A stretch of DNA of 64,000 bases from Sipunculus nudus (lineage: Eukaryota > Annelida > Sipuncula > Golfingiida > Sipunculidae), in the NCBI GenBank assembly GCA_026874595.1, contig CM049309.1:22365033-22429032 (forward strand). The letters are read 5' to 3'. Positions 22,009 to 34,045 of this stretch are shown here, in pieces. Under the pieces are notes generated by a model that was not told the origin of the DNA, ran no database searches, and saw nothing but the letters and a program-made list of their open reading frames with translations. Position 1 is the stretch's first letter; each line of letters opens with the position of its first letter. Made by a program: the position numbers and the translations under genes.

Positions 22009-22342
22009 TGTAATGATTTTATATCTTATAGCAGTTAGGAATCTGTATACCAGTAGATAATTGAGTGGTCTTAATTGATTACGGCAGGCAGCTGGGAACC
22101 CCTGCTGTGAGGTGACAGTGACCAGCTTGTGGGTACTGGTGCCCCAGGCTCATAGGGGTCACCCAGAGGATAACAGGCCTGTTGCTGACATGATAGATTA
22201 GGGGGCTTGTAAGTGTGATATATCCATGTATGCAGGGGTGGGGTCCTCACCCGCCAGTGTATCTTTGATTTTTGACCAGTAAAGACCTAGCAGAAAACCA
22301 GCAGTGCTTTTCTTCTGTTTGTGAACTCGGTTGCACGTTACA
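22009..22342 (+). repeat. 3' LTR
   Basis: 334 bp, 99.4% identical to the 5' LTR by direct comparison (two substitutions). Confidence 0.95.
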
Positions 22343-22448
22343 ATATAACCTTTTAAAATAAATTATTGAATTATTATGATTATTATTTATAAATTATATT
22401 GTAATAAACTTGAAATGTTATATATTTCTAATTTTATATAATTATATA

Positions 22449-22453
<5 letters not shown>

Positions 22454-22493
<40 letters not shown>
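22454..22493. repeat. (TA)n microsatellite
   Basis: About 40 bp of pure TA repeat. Confidence 0.95.
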
Positions 22494-22494
<1 letters not shown>

Positions 22495-22670
22495 CTGGGA
22501 GATAATTAGGGTGAATGAGTTTTTGATCTGTCTGGACATATATCAGGAGGAAAAATAGTAAATATTCTAATCTGATAGGGTTTTTTTTATAAATTTGTAT
22601 ATATAGGACTGTTGGGCTTTTTTATTTAATGTGTTTCTTTTATAGTTATTTGTTTGTGTCTGTTTTTTAA

Positions 22671-22675
<5 letters not shown>

Positions 22676-22701
<26 letters not shown>
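22676..22701. repeat. (CT)n microsatellite
   Basis: Thirteen CT dinucleotides. Confidence 0.95.
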
Positions 22702-23229
22702 AATATTCCGAACTTTTCCGAGTCTTTCCGGGTTTTACTATGTGACAACAACGGGCGTTATATTTTGCCGCACATGATCGGTTCACGAAACGGACTCACG
22801 GAACGGAGGTAAGTATGGCTCCTAAAATCACATTTACTTAATAACTTGTCTCACTTGTCCTTTCAATGCGTAGATATTCGGTTTATATTCAATTCATGCT
22901 AATATGGTCAGGTTTAATCTAATTATAAGATAGTTTGACCATTTTTCCCGACCCGGTTCCGTTCCGTTCCGTGAATTAGGCCCCTTTTCCGTGTTCCGTT
23001 CCGTTCCGTGTTTTAGGCCAGCCCGCGGATGTCAAAGGTCAGGTGACGCAGTGCTGGATGCTAGGTTAGCGAAGTTCTCTTTTTCACATATAAAGTATTT
23101 CATGTAGGATTATTTGTTTGAGATTACCATTTTTATTATTTCCTACAGTTCTACAATGTCTTGGGGAACGATACATGTCTAGAAAGTGTAATTTAGCAGG
23201 TGTGACCAACGGCCTTTGTTTTGGTCACA

Positions 23230-23269
23230 TGACGTCATTCGGCGGTCACAGGTCCGCGTCTATATAAGG
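23230..23269 (+). promoter_or_regulatory. CRE plus TATA core promoter
   Basis: A perfect palindromic CRE, TGACGTCA, lies at 23230-23237 and a TATA box, TATATAAGG, at 23261-23269, 24 bp apart. Transcription would be expected to begin near 23290. The ATG of the next ORF is at 23382. CRE-TATA pairs are bound by CREB/ATF factors and TBP. Function here is inferred from sequence only. Confidence 0.55.
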
Positions 23270-23381
23270 ACCCACGCTGGCTGACTTGGCATTCTGCATC
23301 AGCTTGTCAGCTTCACAGCACATCTGAAACAGCACCTCATTCCTTCACTTGAGAAAAAAGCCTTAGCTTCTAGCCTATAAA

Positions 23382-23714
23382 ATGTATGTACCAGTGCATC
23401 ACTTCTTACAATTCAACTTCTCAGTTTTGACAATAGTGATTCTTATGGGGACCAAACAAGCTCCGGGAGGTGTCGTAGGGAGAACAGTTATGCAGTGTCA
23501 CAAGCTGGTCACAGGCTGGCCACAGCTTGGTCACAACTTGGCCACAGCTTGGTCACATCTGGTCACAAGCTGGTCACAACTTGGCCACAGCTTGGTCACA
23601 ACTTGGTCACAGCTGGTCACAAGCAGGCCACAACTGGTTACATGCTGGCCACAACTGGTCACAAGTTGCTGGTCACAAGTTGGTCACAAGTCGGTCACAG
23701 CGGGTCACACTTAA
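23382..23714 (+). CDS. hypothetical 110-residue protein with hydrophobic start and repeat tail
   Basis: The ATG has A at -3 and lies about 120 bp downstream of the TATA box. Residues 8-22 (FLQFNFSVLTIVILM) are hydrophobic and resemble a signal peptide, followed by GTKQAPGGVVGRTVMQC. From about residue 39 the protein is only an 11-12-residue pattern (WSQLGHSLVT-like) produced by a short minisatellite that keeps several frames open. I do not recognise it. Either a secreted protein gene with an expanded repeat, or a promoter whose real first exon splices out before the repeat. Confidence 0.35.
   Translation: MYVPVHHFLQFNFSVLTIVILMGTKQAPGGVVGRTVMQCHKLVTGWPQLGHNLATAWSHLVTSWSQLGHSLVTTWSQLVTSRPQLVTCWPQLVTSCWSQVGHKSVTAGHT
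23496..23709. repeat. 11-12-bp minisatellite (GGTCACAACTT type)
   Basis: About 18 imperfect units of CTGGTCACAAG / TTGGCCACAGC. All three + frames stay open across it, which explains three overlapping open frames here. Confidence 0.9.
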
Positions 23715-24690
23715 TCATTAAAAGAGCCAAGAGAGATTATAATAGTAAGGGTAATTAGGAATGAATGCCCTATTGAGTATATATGTAAATGTATTACACA
23801 GTATCATTACTATGCATGAGTCTCATTACAGTTATTAATTAATTATGCATAGCTAATTACAGTTGCCTTATTACAGTATTGGTGCTATGATAGCACGCAG
23901 TAAGAGCACAAGGTTGTGAACATATGTTAGCATGTAGCTGTGACCAATTATCATATAATGGGGATATACTTATTTTAGTAGTGGTTATATTATGCTTTAT
24001 ATTATACATATATAATCTGACAGAGAGATACCATATTTTGATACCAGATATTTTGTAGTTTGATACACTTTTATATATGACATATTGTTCTAGGAATTTT
24101 TGGAACAACTTTAAAAACAGCGTCTTAATTATATTTTCTGCTCCAGTGTGTCAGAGATTATGAGTGTGTGTGAATGACTGTTACATAATTATCCCATATA
24201 TGGAAACCGACTTAATGTCCCACGGCCCTGGTTGATTAATCACTTCATTATCTGAACACATTTAATTAATACAATTAATCCTGGCATTTTAAAACTTAAC
24301 TGGAATAATTTTAGTATAAGTTAGGGAAAATAACCCCCCAGACAGCAGAATGCAACCGCGAACACCGGGTAAAATTATCCCCAGCGGGCGGAAGCAACAG
24401 TTACAATGAGAGTAAGTCATTTAAGGATAGCAACAAAGTATGTATCTAGTATTTTGTTTATCACACATATAGTAATATACGTGTATAAATATAGGAATTT
24501 CAATATGACAGGTGCTCAGAATGATAAGACAGACAGTAGGAATAACAGATCATTCTTGACATTATTTCTTCATTAAATTAGTTCCAAATATTAAACAGGT
24601 ACCCGAGGAGGTTTGAGCGTGATAATGCATGATGCATACCGCACCTGTAGGGCAATAGGTATGATTCAAGTGTTTTCTTAAATTCTGATC
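23715..24690. other. no gene recognised
   Basis: AT-rich sequence between the short repeat ORF and the poly(A) end of the LINE. Nothing supported. Confidence 0.4.
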
Positions 24691-24902
24691 TTTCTTTTTT
24701 TTTTTTTTTTTAATGAAACAATAACATTACATCTTGTTAACAGTTACAAACATGAAAACATACAATTACATGCACAGGTACTTGTAACACATACATCATT
24801 ACATAGCCAAAAATACAAAGCATAAATTACATGCCTAATAGACATAACATGCTTAACAACTCTACACACAAGTGATATTTTATTAAAAATTGATTGTAAG
24901 TT

Positions 24903-25364
24903 TCAGTTATTGTCAGCCAATATAAACAAATTATTTAGTGTGCCCCATTTTTTTCTATGAGAGGCGGTTTTACTATTTTTTGCTGCAATTTTCTTCTCAG
25001 TGTTGTAGATCTTTTCAATATATAGTTTTAAATAAGTGAAAACCGGTTTTGCATTATTACACTTACAAGTGTATATGTATCTCTTTATAAGAAGGAACAA
25101 CATATCAGTCATACAGTTATTGGTTTTGTTAAAAATTACAGTTGTTTCATTAAAAAGTTCTTCATTCACCTTGATATGAAATCTTGACAGCCAGTTCTTC
25201 ATTTGGGAAATTAGTTTTTGTGTTTCTCTACAGTCATAAAATAAATGTAGCAAAGTTTCCTTCTCAGACATGCATAAAGAGCAAAGTGTGGGTTCTTTTT
25301 TTCCAATAAGATATAAAAAAGGGTTTAAAGCTATACATCTGTGAAGTATTTTGAACTGGAACAT
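24903..25364 (-). pseudogene. LINE ORF2 C-terminal zinc-motif region
   Basis: Contains CSLCMSEKETLLHLFYDC, the CCHC motif found at the end of many L1-like ORF2 proteins, within 153 codons ending at 24903. It is offset from the preceding RT segment by a stop near 25385 in the other frame. About 190 bp of 3' UTR follow before the poly(A). Confidence 0.8.
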
Positions 25365-25384
25365 TCTTAAATCTTCTGATATTG

Positions 25385-27741
25385 TTATTTTTTTATGTTC
25401 TTAAAGGCCTCAAATAGGAGATCATGGTAATCACCGTTTAAATCTCTGTTCCATTTTTCTATAATTTTCAAGGGTTTGGTATATATATTAAGTACTAATT
25501 CTGTATATACTGTATGTGTTACCCTTTTCATCTCAATGATTCTTTCAAGACTTGATTTATATGTGGGATTTGAATGAAGTTCATTCCTGATTACCATTTT
25601 CCTCCAATGAGATGGAATTGCATCTATAATGCTCATATATTGCATTTTATTTATACTTATATGGAACTTCTCTTTTAATTCAGTGTGGGATAAAAATAAA
25701 TATTTATTTCCATTTTGCTTAGTGATGTCTTTAATACATGTTATTCCTGCTTTATGCAAAGTTTCATTATAAACAATATTATTGCCTACTTTTATATGAG
25801 AATTAAAGAATATTACTTCTGATAATATTTCATCACATGAGTTTACATTTTTAAAGTTATATTTCCCCCATATCTCAAGTATTTCTTTCCAGAATGTATG
25901 GCATGTATTCTTGAAATAACTGAAGTCTTGAGATTTTAAGTTGCATTTGAATATAAAAGGGCCTAATTTTTTAAGCTGCACATTAACTATTTGTCTCCAT
26001 CCATCATCAATTGGTCCAGAAACAAATCTTTTGATCCATGCAATTTTTAATGCTGCCATTTTGGATATTAAATGAGTCATGCTTAGCCCCCCTTTATCTA
26101 ATGGTGCAATTAATGTTGATCTTTTTATTTTATCCTGCTTTCCCCATATGAACTTATACAACAAATATTCAATTTCTTTAATATAACTTGATGGAGGATT
26201 TGGCAGAACTTGTAAGGCATATATTAACTGTGACAAGATATGAGTTTTTATAATAGCTATTTTACCTGATAGTGTCATTGATCTTGTTGACCATATATTT
26301 ACAGTTGATTTTATTTTACTCAGAATTTCTTTGTAATTGATATCTTTCATTATCCGCCAGTCTTGATGTAAGTAAATACCCAGAATTTTAATAGGATTTG
26401 TACACCATTTCATTCCCAAATTCTGTATATTCTGATATACATTATTGATTTCCTGATCCAGTACTGGAATAATTACAGTTTTGTCCAAGTTTACCTTAAG
26501 GCCTGATATTTCCTGAAAATGTTTAAATGTTGAAATAGCTTCCTTTATTGAATGATAACCTCCTGTCAAAAACAGAGCGGTATTGTCAGCATATTGAATT
26601 AATTTGTGTTCTCTATCTCCAACTGTTATCCCACTAATTTTTTAATTATTCCGAATTTTAATTGCTAATATTTCAGAAGCTAAAATAAAAAAATATGGAG
26701 ACAAAGGACATCCTTGTCTAACGCCACGAGTTATTGTGAAATAATCTGTTGCCCAACCTCTGTTTATTATACAACTGCTGATATCAGAATAGAGAATATT
26801 TATCCATTTTTTAAATATATTTCCAAAATTAAATAAATCTAAAGTTTTTTGAATGTGGGTCCATTCTAAGAAATCGAAAGCTTTTTCAAAATCTATAGAT
26901 ATGAAATAGCTCTCTATATAGTGTTTTTTGAATAGGCAAATAAGTCTGTGATTTTTTAAATATTTTCTCCAATATATCTATTTTTAATAAATCCTGTTCG
27001 TCTGGACTTATTAATTTTTCTAGTACATTTTTAAGTCTATTAGCTAGAGTTTTAGCGATAATCTTATAATCAGTATTTAACATTGAAAGGGGACGCCAAT
27101 TCTTCAAAAGTAGTGTATCTTTGCCTTTCTTTGGGATTAAACAAAGAATGCCTTGTCGCATAGTAGATGGCAGAGTACATATATTGAAGGAATGAGTTAT
27201 TGAATTTATATAATATTCTTTTAATTCTTCCCAAAAGACTCTGTAAAATTCTGCAGGAAGACCATCAGGTCCAGGTGTTTTATTAAGCTGAAGAGATTTT
27301 AGCGTTGTAAATAATTCTGTAGAAGTAAATTCACGGTCGCAACCTTGTTTATCCTCAGCAGACAGTGTTTTAATGTTCTCAAGTGATATAAAATCCTCTC
27401 TATGATTTTCATTTGTACCTTTAGAAGTATACAAAGATTGATAAAATCTTAACTTGTTCCTGAAGGATGTCTTTTGTATTTGTCAGAATTTCGCCATTAT
27501 CATCTTTTAGTCTAATGATAGATTTATATTCATAGTTTCTCTTTTCCATATTCAAAAAGTATTTAGTTGGTTTATTACCTTCATTATACCATCTGCATCT
27601 GCATCTGACAATGGCGCCTGCAGTTTCTTCCTCAATAATTTTCCTTGTGTTTATTTACCGCAGTTTCCCATTTAGGTTTGTCTTCTGTGCTATTGGTGAG
27701 ATTATACTGACATTGAGCCTTTTGCATTTTTCTTTCCAATG
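25385..27741 (-). pseudogene. LINE ORF2 reverse transcriptase region, frameshifted
   Basis: Pieces in several frames: the linker to 27632; RT fingers with LNKTPGPDGLPAEFY and IPKKGKDTLLLKNWRPLS (27434 to about 26985); palm with IDFEKAFDFLEW and TRGVRQGCPLSPYFF in another frame; a TAA near 26641; then IQYADNTALFL, where the second catalytic Asp is Asn. Thumb and connection follow in 26569-25385. Order and motifs match the L1/Tx1 group. It is inactive by several independent lesions. Confidence 0.85.
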
Positions 27742-28680
27742 TTAATATTTTATTATTATAATTTTTCTTTTTATTTGCAGCAAAGGATATAGTTTCCCCT
27801 CTAACTTGACATTTATTGTGTCCCATAATAGAGATGGGTTAGCATCTATATTATTCAGTATAGTAGATTTAATACAGTTCTTAATTTGTTTTACATAATT
27901 TTCATCTTCCAGAAGGGAGCAATTAAGTTTCCAGTAACATGGTCCTCTTTTGTGAATGCTTAAACTTAAAGTAATGTATATTAATGAGTGATCTGTTTTA
28001 TATCCTGGGTGAATATCAGAGCAGTTTATATAGTTACAGAGACTATCACTAATCAAAAAATAATCAAGACGCGAGAACACTGGTTTTGGGTTATATCTAT
28101 GCCATGAATATTTTAGTATTCCAGGGTGTTGTACTCGCCATATATCAGTTAACTGTGCATGTTCTACCCACTGTGAGATTATTTCTCTTGATTTTCCATG
28201 TGATTGCTGATTTCCTCCTTCTTTATCTACAGTTGGATCCATCACCACGTTAAAGTCACCAGCAATTATTAATTTATCTGTCTCTATTTCGGATAATATA
28301 TTAATCAAACTGGTGAAAAACTGTGGTTCATCTTTGTTAGGTCCATATAGATTAACTAAAGTGACATTATTTATATTTATTTTTGTATTAACTATTATAA
28401 ATCTTCCATGTTCATCTGATATAGTATTCTTTACCTGGATACCTGCTTTATTTTTAATCAATATACATACCCCTCTTGACTGGGGATTGCCATGACTAAA
28501 ATAGATCTGATTACCCCATTCTGCTTTCCATCTATTTTCAGAGTCTACATTGCTATGTGTTTCCTGAAGAAGTATAACATTAAACATTTTTCTATTAAAC
28601 CAGTGAAATATTTCTCTTCTTTTTTTGGGACAGCCAAGACCTCTTACATTTAAGGAGGCAATATTACATATGTCTGCCAT
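27742..28680 (-). pseudogene. LINE ORF2 endonuclease (APE) region
   Basis: AP-endonuclease-like domain that nicks target DNA. Visible marks are SLNVRGLG, LLQETH (catalytic Glu), VNLYGPN, IIAGDFNVV (Asp/Asn), SRLDYFLIS and the terminal TDHSLI (Asp-His pair), so the catalytic residues look intact. The frame then shifts by one base near 27815, and the linker (RGETISFAANKKK) continues in another frame. Confidence 0.85.
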
Positions 28681-29035
28681 ATAAAGAGTGGATAATTTTA
28701 AACTTTTCAAAGACCCCTCCAAAGTTAAAAATTTTTTTCTGAGTTGCTCTGTGACTGTTGTTATTAGTTTTAATATTAAGAGATCTCAGTCTTGATATAA
28801 ATGGCTGGTGAAGAAAAAAATGTTTGAGTTTGCTTGATATTGATTTGAAACCTGTGAGTAGCAATAATGTTACAATCATGGCAAATGTAACAAACAGTAG
28901 AACATTAAATATGATAGGATTGTACATAAAATGAAATATGATAACATAATAAACATATACACGAATAACATATGAAGGAAACATATATCTTAGATACTTC
29001 CGGAAGCTCGTGAGCAGTAAGTCCTGAATAAACAA
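28664..29035 (-). CDS. small hydrophobic ORF overlapping LINE ORF2 start
   Basis: An open frame of 123 codons that ends inside the first codons of ORF2, overlapping its ATG. The residues include two or three hydrophobic stretches (YVIRVYVYYVIIFHFMYN and VLLFVTFAMIVTLLLLTGF). It does not look like an L1 ORF1 (no coiled coil or RRM). It may be chance in AT-rich LINE leader sequence. Confidence 0.25.
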   Translation of the reverse strand: MFIQDLLLTSFRKYLRYMFPSYVIRVYVYYVIIFHFMYNPIIFNVLLFVTFAMIVTLLLLTGFKSISSKLKHFFLHQPFISRLRSLNIKTNNNSHRATQKKIFNFGGVFEKFKIIHSLYGRHM

Positions 29036-30608
29036 AAAGAGTGCTTACCATATAGAATGTCTAGAACTTGTGTGCGTATACAAATAGGTATACAGTAATG
29101 GGGTAGAGTTGCTCTTGCACATATTGCAGTTTTGGATGAAAATAATAAACAATATTCTGTATAATATGTTTGCTATGTTCGGAAATTGTACAGGACTGCA
29201 GTTTATTATTATGTATACTGTCAACTAAAGTTGTGATACAATATCATAATTATTAATCCTTATCAGACATAGAATGTATTCATAATAAAGAGTTCAAAGA
29301 ACATGTATATATATGTGTAGATGTATTTACCTCTGATCTATAGAAAACATCAAAAATTAAAATAAATGAGAGTGCACCAATCAGATCATATAACACTTTT
29401 GATACCCTGCACCTACTTACTCTAATATATTACCCTTCTACCATCATCTACATATCTTAAATATATTTTATATATTTACATACCCTCTGGGCATGTATGT
29501 TGTGATGTATATGTAGCACCACTTCTCCTATTTTATTCTAATGAAATGTTCACATAATATGTAAATGTAAATATACAGCTGCAAAGTTGGAGTAGTTGTA
29601 AAGATAATTAACTTTAGGGAAGTTGCATTATCTGCCGTGCTCCACACGGGAGAATTATTGCTAACAATTGGTAAATTATATATTATATGCCTTTCCTTAG
29701 CATATCAGCCTGCACTGTAGTTTGACAGAAATCAATTCAGTAGTTTTTCCATGATTTTAATAACATGATCTTAGGCTAAGTCCTGTTGCCATCTCGCAGG
29801 ATAATAATTATGTAATTTAGAAATGTTTAATGATTCTATTACTTAATTGCTAGTTGCCAACTACCTCATTTCGCTAGGGTTCTAAGCATGCTGATAGTTT
29901 TGACATCAGATTAATAGCTAAATGTCATTACTAAAAGCATTCTGAGAATGCTAAGAGTATAGATACTATTTAAGACATAGAAATCAACATAAAAAAAAAA
30001 ATTTAAATTCACTAGTATGCAATGTGGTACCCATAAAAATATCTGCATGTAACATTTTCTAACTAACTAAACAGATTGAGAACCTGTTTCATAAAATTAT
30101 GTTTATCGTGATGTATATAAGTAACACTTTATTGTCATCTAACAAAGACTAAGTGTAACATTATCTGACCATGAAAGGATAGATTAAACATAATGTCATC
30201 CGAGTACCATACAGTATTATCTGAACATGTTAGATCTGTAACCTTCCTTAGGCTTTATTTAATAAACCGTGTTATTTGGTAATATGAGAAATCAATCAAC
30301 ATTTCAACAAATCATACCCATAACAGTCAAGATCATTGGTTACATGTAGAATAACAGCGTTAATTAAACAAATACCGCCTGGATAATGTAATGTAAACAT
30401 TCCAGTTCTGTCAAAATTCAAATCGTTGCAAGAGTCAATAAAGTTGTGAGACATAATCGTAAAGAATTTAATGTTAAAATCTGGATGGTCATATTTGGCC
30501 GTTTCTTCCATATACCATTTCCAATTATGTATAGAATTTTTTTTTTTTTTAAAGATGATAAATCTAGTTAAGCATTAACACATGTACAGCGCGATAGCCG
30601 TGTGGGCT

Positions 30609-30645
30609 CTGTTGACTGTAACAATGAACCAGTTACAGTCAGCAG
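30609..30645. repeat. 14-bp inverted repeat, 9-base loop
   Basis: CTGTTGACTGTAAC at 30609-30622 and GTTACAGTCAGCAG at 30632-30645 pair with one mismatch. Function unknown. Confidence 0.6.
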
Positions 30646-30803
30646 GTTACATTAATACTTTCAAGTTTGTGACCAATTTCTGACTAACTAGACGAATTAA
30701 AAACCGGTTTCATAAACTTACTATGTGTTGTCGTCTAATACTAGCTGATTTGTCTTGTCTTCGTAGTGATGTAGGAATTATGGTAAGCTCATGTGAAGTA
30801 CAA

Positions 30804-30848
30804 GGTTAGCATTAGATGGAGCAGACCTACTGTAGGTCATGAATTATT
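30804..30848 (-). repeat. dispersed 45-bp block related to the 29-bp minisatellite
   Basis: The reverse complement is identical over 45 bases to 50329-50373. It contains CCTACAGTAGGTCTGCTCCA, close to the 29-bp unit at 42975-45270. Confidence 0.8.
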
Positions 30849-31599
30849 CATATCCGGGGGATCTTAAATTGCATACCTTAGCGGTACATTACCGACCATA
30901 CACTACAAAATGGGACACCGGCTGAATCTGAACGAGGTACATGGTATTTAACATACAGGTTTCCCACTTCTTCTTGGTATAACCTAACAAGACCACTGTG
31001 CTAATGAGTGGCTGCTTCAGACAGGCAGCATAGCTAGGTTGATTAACGTGTGACAAAAGATAACATGTAATCTCTAGATTTTCTTGCAAAGCCCACTAGA
31101 TGGCGTAATTTAAGCCTCTGACCTGATCTGTTCTAGCTTATATAATTATACTTCAGCCGTGGTAGGCCTACATGGCTGTCGAGTAGACTAGTAGATAATC
31201 TGAAAGTAATATGTTATAATTAATTATGTATATAACAATTACATGAAGTGATCATCATCATTTTAATAAATAAAGGGGTCTTCTATAGATTATTAATTTT
31301 ATTTTTTATATCATAGTTTGGTTCGATCTATATATTTAATGATTTCCCCACCTTGTATATAAATGAAAGCTAGTAGGCCCCAGTGAAGGAATATTTAACT
31401 TAAATACACCGCCAAGAACAAGGGTATATTAAAAATTCCCATGGTAAAAAAAAAATGTTTCTCAACAGTGAAATAACCTTTTTCTATTTACATGGATAAC
31501 ACACGTTACAGATAAACCATGCGGTCATGTACATTCCATGCGTATAGACTACGCGGACAGTTATTGTATTGTTATTGTTAATGTATTTGTAGGAGTAAA

Positions 31600-31930
31600 A
31601 TGGTGTTTCCATGTGGGCGTAAATGCGTATGCGCGTGAATGCGTGAAAATCGCTCATATGATTTCGAAACTGGGGTGTTTCCATGTGTCCGCGCATGTCT
31701 ATATTTGGGTGAAAATCACCACAGGAGCGATTTCCACGCATAGGGTCTGCGTGAACGCATGCAGGGATTCAGGGTAAAATGACGTCAATTCACCATCTTT
31801 TTTGGGGACGGCCTGCTTGATCCACTGTACAAATATATACGTCTGCAAGTTCATGCATATATACGCACATACGCGCAAATGGAAACACAGTTTTTCACGC
31901 ATATATACGCATATACTCGCACATGAAAAC
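31600..31930. repeat. imperfect inverted region with TGTTTCCAT ends
   Basis: GTGTTTCCATGTG(G/T) with GCG-rich tails occurs at 31608 and 31675. The opposite-strand version (AAATGGAAACACAG, CACATGAAAAC) lies near 31876-31930. The arms are rich in TGCGTATATG/ATACGCATAT. It may be a small foldback or MITE-like element; boundaries are uncertain. Confidence 0.35.
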
Positions 31931-32031
31931 AGAACTTAAAGTGTACACACTATTAACATATAAATAAAAAAATGTATTTAATTAGTGACCCTTTTCATTA
32001 AAGGGTCACCTTTATTTTATATAAACATATA

Positions 32032-32054
32032 CATATATATATATATATATATAT
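32032..32054. repeat. (TA)n microsatellite
   Basis: Short TA run. Confidence 0.9.
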
Positions 32055-33088
32055 TTAATACTTAAAAAAGGAATTCGGTTCACGTTTGTGCGCGATGTTC
32101 TCTAAAACCGCGTTGTGTACAATATTGTGCCATACATCATTTTAAAGGTTATTATCCCCGCAGTGACATAGGCGATATGAAAATAAATAATTTTTAATAT
32201 ACATATAATTTTGAGTGATTTTTCCTTTTTTTTACCGAGCACAGCCGAACTGCCTTCGGCAATCACCGGAATGCGTGCATTGTGGTCACTTAACCTCTAA
32301 CACTAAGGGCTATTGTTCATATGAATAACGCTTGCTTTCAATGAGGGATTTGACCCACGTGCGTGGTCAGTAAAAGAGAAAAACACATGTTTCTCGCTTT
32401 ATGAAATGGAGAGTTTAATGACAAAACCTAATTCCAGGTCCCAATTTTAGGAACAGGGCTGGGATGGGGTGGGGTTTGGTGGTGGCGGGGGTTTCAGACC
32501 TTACAGTTTGTCTGATACGATGAAAAAAGGTTGCGGTGGCTGAAAATGGGATACGGACCCACTGCATGGAGTTCCGCTGGGTCCGCTTCTGCTACTTTTG
32601 ATGTATGCATATTTCTGTTACCTTCTTCAGGAACAGTTTCCTTGCAACGTACATTTAATTAATCTTTCAAGAGTTCCTCACATTAACCTATTCTTTATAC
32701 GTCCAACGATAGAAACCAGTCAAATATCATACGTCAAGACACTGTATGCCTCCGCGTCTCATTCCGGTTCGCAATGTAAACCATCACTGACCAGGTCTTC
32801 AAGGTAAACATACCGGGGTATGATTTTTGCCACGAGCACAGCGCCACAAAATAACAGTAAAAGATATTTGCACACATCGTATTCCGAGAGTATCCCATTA
32901 AAGATATTTATTTTTTTTAACTTTTATTGTAAAAATGAGCCAAAATTCAATATCTCAGTAAATATATCTCCCAAACCCCGGTAAAAAGCAAAATATGCAA
33001 GATGTTTTGCCCATATACCACCTGATCATGAACAAACTATAAATATTTTTTTTTACAGAATAAAATAAGAAAATTTATTTAATATATT

Positions 33089-33093
<5 letters not shown>

Positions 33094-33140
<47 letters not shown>
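33094..33140. repeat. (TA)n microsatellite
   Basis: About 47 bp of TA repeats. Confidence 0.95.
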
Positions 33141-33142
<2 letters not shown>

Positions 33143-33976
33143 TGTTAAATGGTCCATGGCTTGTGGCTTCACTGTATATTGAAAGAAGATAAATGTTATA
33201 AAAATGATATGTAATTATTTAAGACTAGATTTCAGGTATCAAAGCTACGGGATAGGAAATCCAGAAATCATATCTTGCGCTAAGCTGCGACTTTAGAACT
33301 AATCCCTGACATTAAATTGACATATCACGTTTTTTTTTTCTTTAAAAAAAGATGGGAGGGAGGGAGAAGGGAGGGACGTTGAACCTTGGACCTCTTGCTG
33401 CGTTTCCCAACGCCGATCCAACGCATCCCTAAATTGCATATTTAATTACATTAATTATTTGAACGCCTGGTAAACACCCGCAAAAGAAACTTAAACTTGT
33501 TTATTTACAGTTAAATAACTATCATAATCATCATGCCTCATCGGGAGAAATTCGCTTTTTATGTTGTATTTACTTTGTATGATATCCTGCAATCCTCTCA
33601 ATTAACACGATATACATTGTTTGAATTTGCATCTTGTAATTGTTATAATATAATTATACATATTTACATATGCATATATGTTCTGATTGTTCAGATTTCG
33701 GTATATTCTTATTCATACTTACATTGATAAAAAATTAAGAAATATATATAAATATGTTCCAAATCATGAATATTTCCAAGGTCTTTATATCATATGATTG
33801 TTTTGAATATTGTAATTAAACATAATTAATACCTATTGTATAATATAACTTTCATAATTCGCATTAATGTGAACCTGTATAGATTCTTGTAATACAAATT
33901 TGATAATTTACCAAATTAAGTAATTTTCTGATTTTACAAAATGTGAACCAGTCCAAGGTTTATTTATAGACACGCC

Positions 33977-33980
<4 letters not shown>

Positions 33981-34043
<63 letters not shown>
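33981..34043. repeat. (TA)n microsatellite
   Basis: About 63 bp of TA repeats. Confidence 0.95.

Positions 34044-34045
<2 letters not shown>

Larger units (their letters stand above)
16360..22342 (+). mobile_element. Ty3/gypsy LTR retrotransposon, near-complete
   Basis: A 5983-bp element: 5' LTR, tRNA-Leu primer site, gag, pol (protease, RT, RNase H, integrase), polypurine tract and 3' LTR. It is flanked by ATAT on both sides (16356-16359 and 22343-22346), a likely 4-bp target duplication, though the AT-rich surroundings make this weak. The two LTRs differ at two of 334 positions, so insertion is recent. There is no envelope gene. One in-frame TAA separates the integrase core from its GPY/F-like tail. 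Confidence 0.95.
22343..23225. other. repeats upstream of promoter region
   Basis: Contains (TA)n at 22454-22493 and (CT)n at about 22676-22701. A duplicated block of about 36 bp, built from GTTCC pentamers plus TTAGGCC, lies at about 22955-23025. A strong donor-like site GAG|GTAAGT lies near 22808, but no matching exon is identified. Confidence 0.6.
24691..28680 (-). mobile_element. L1-like non-LTR retrotransposon, ORF2 pseudogene
   Basis: A LINE on the - strand. Its poly(A) tail is the T-run at 24691-24711, and ORF2 begins with ATG at 28680 (MADICNIASLNVRGLG). The order is endonuclease, linker, reverse transcriptase, then a C-terminal CCHC zinc motif. Several one-base shifts and stops break the frame (near 27815, 27625, 27450, 26980 and 26640). 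The RT active site reads YADN instead of YADD. No ORF1 precedes it here. The insertion cannot move by itself. Confidence 0.9.
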
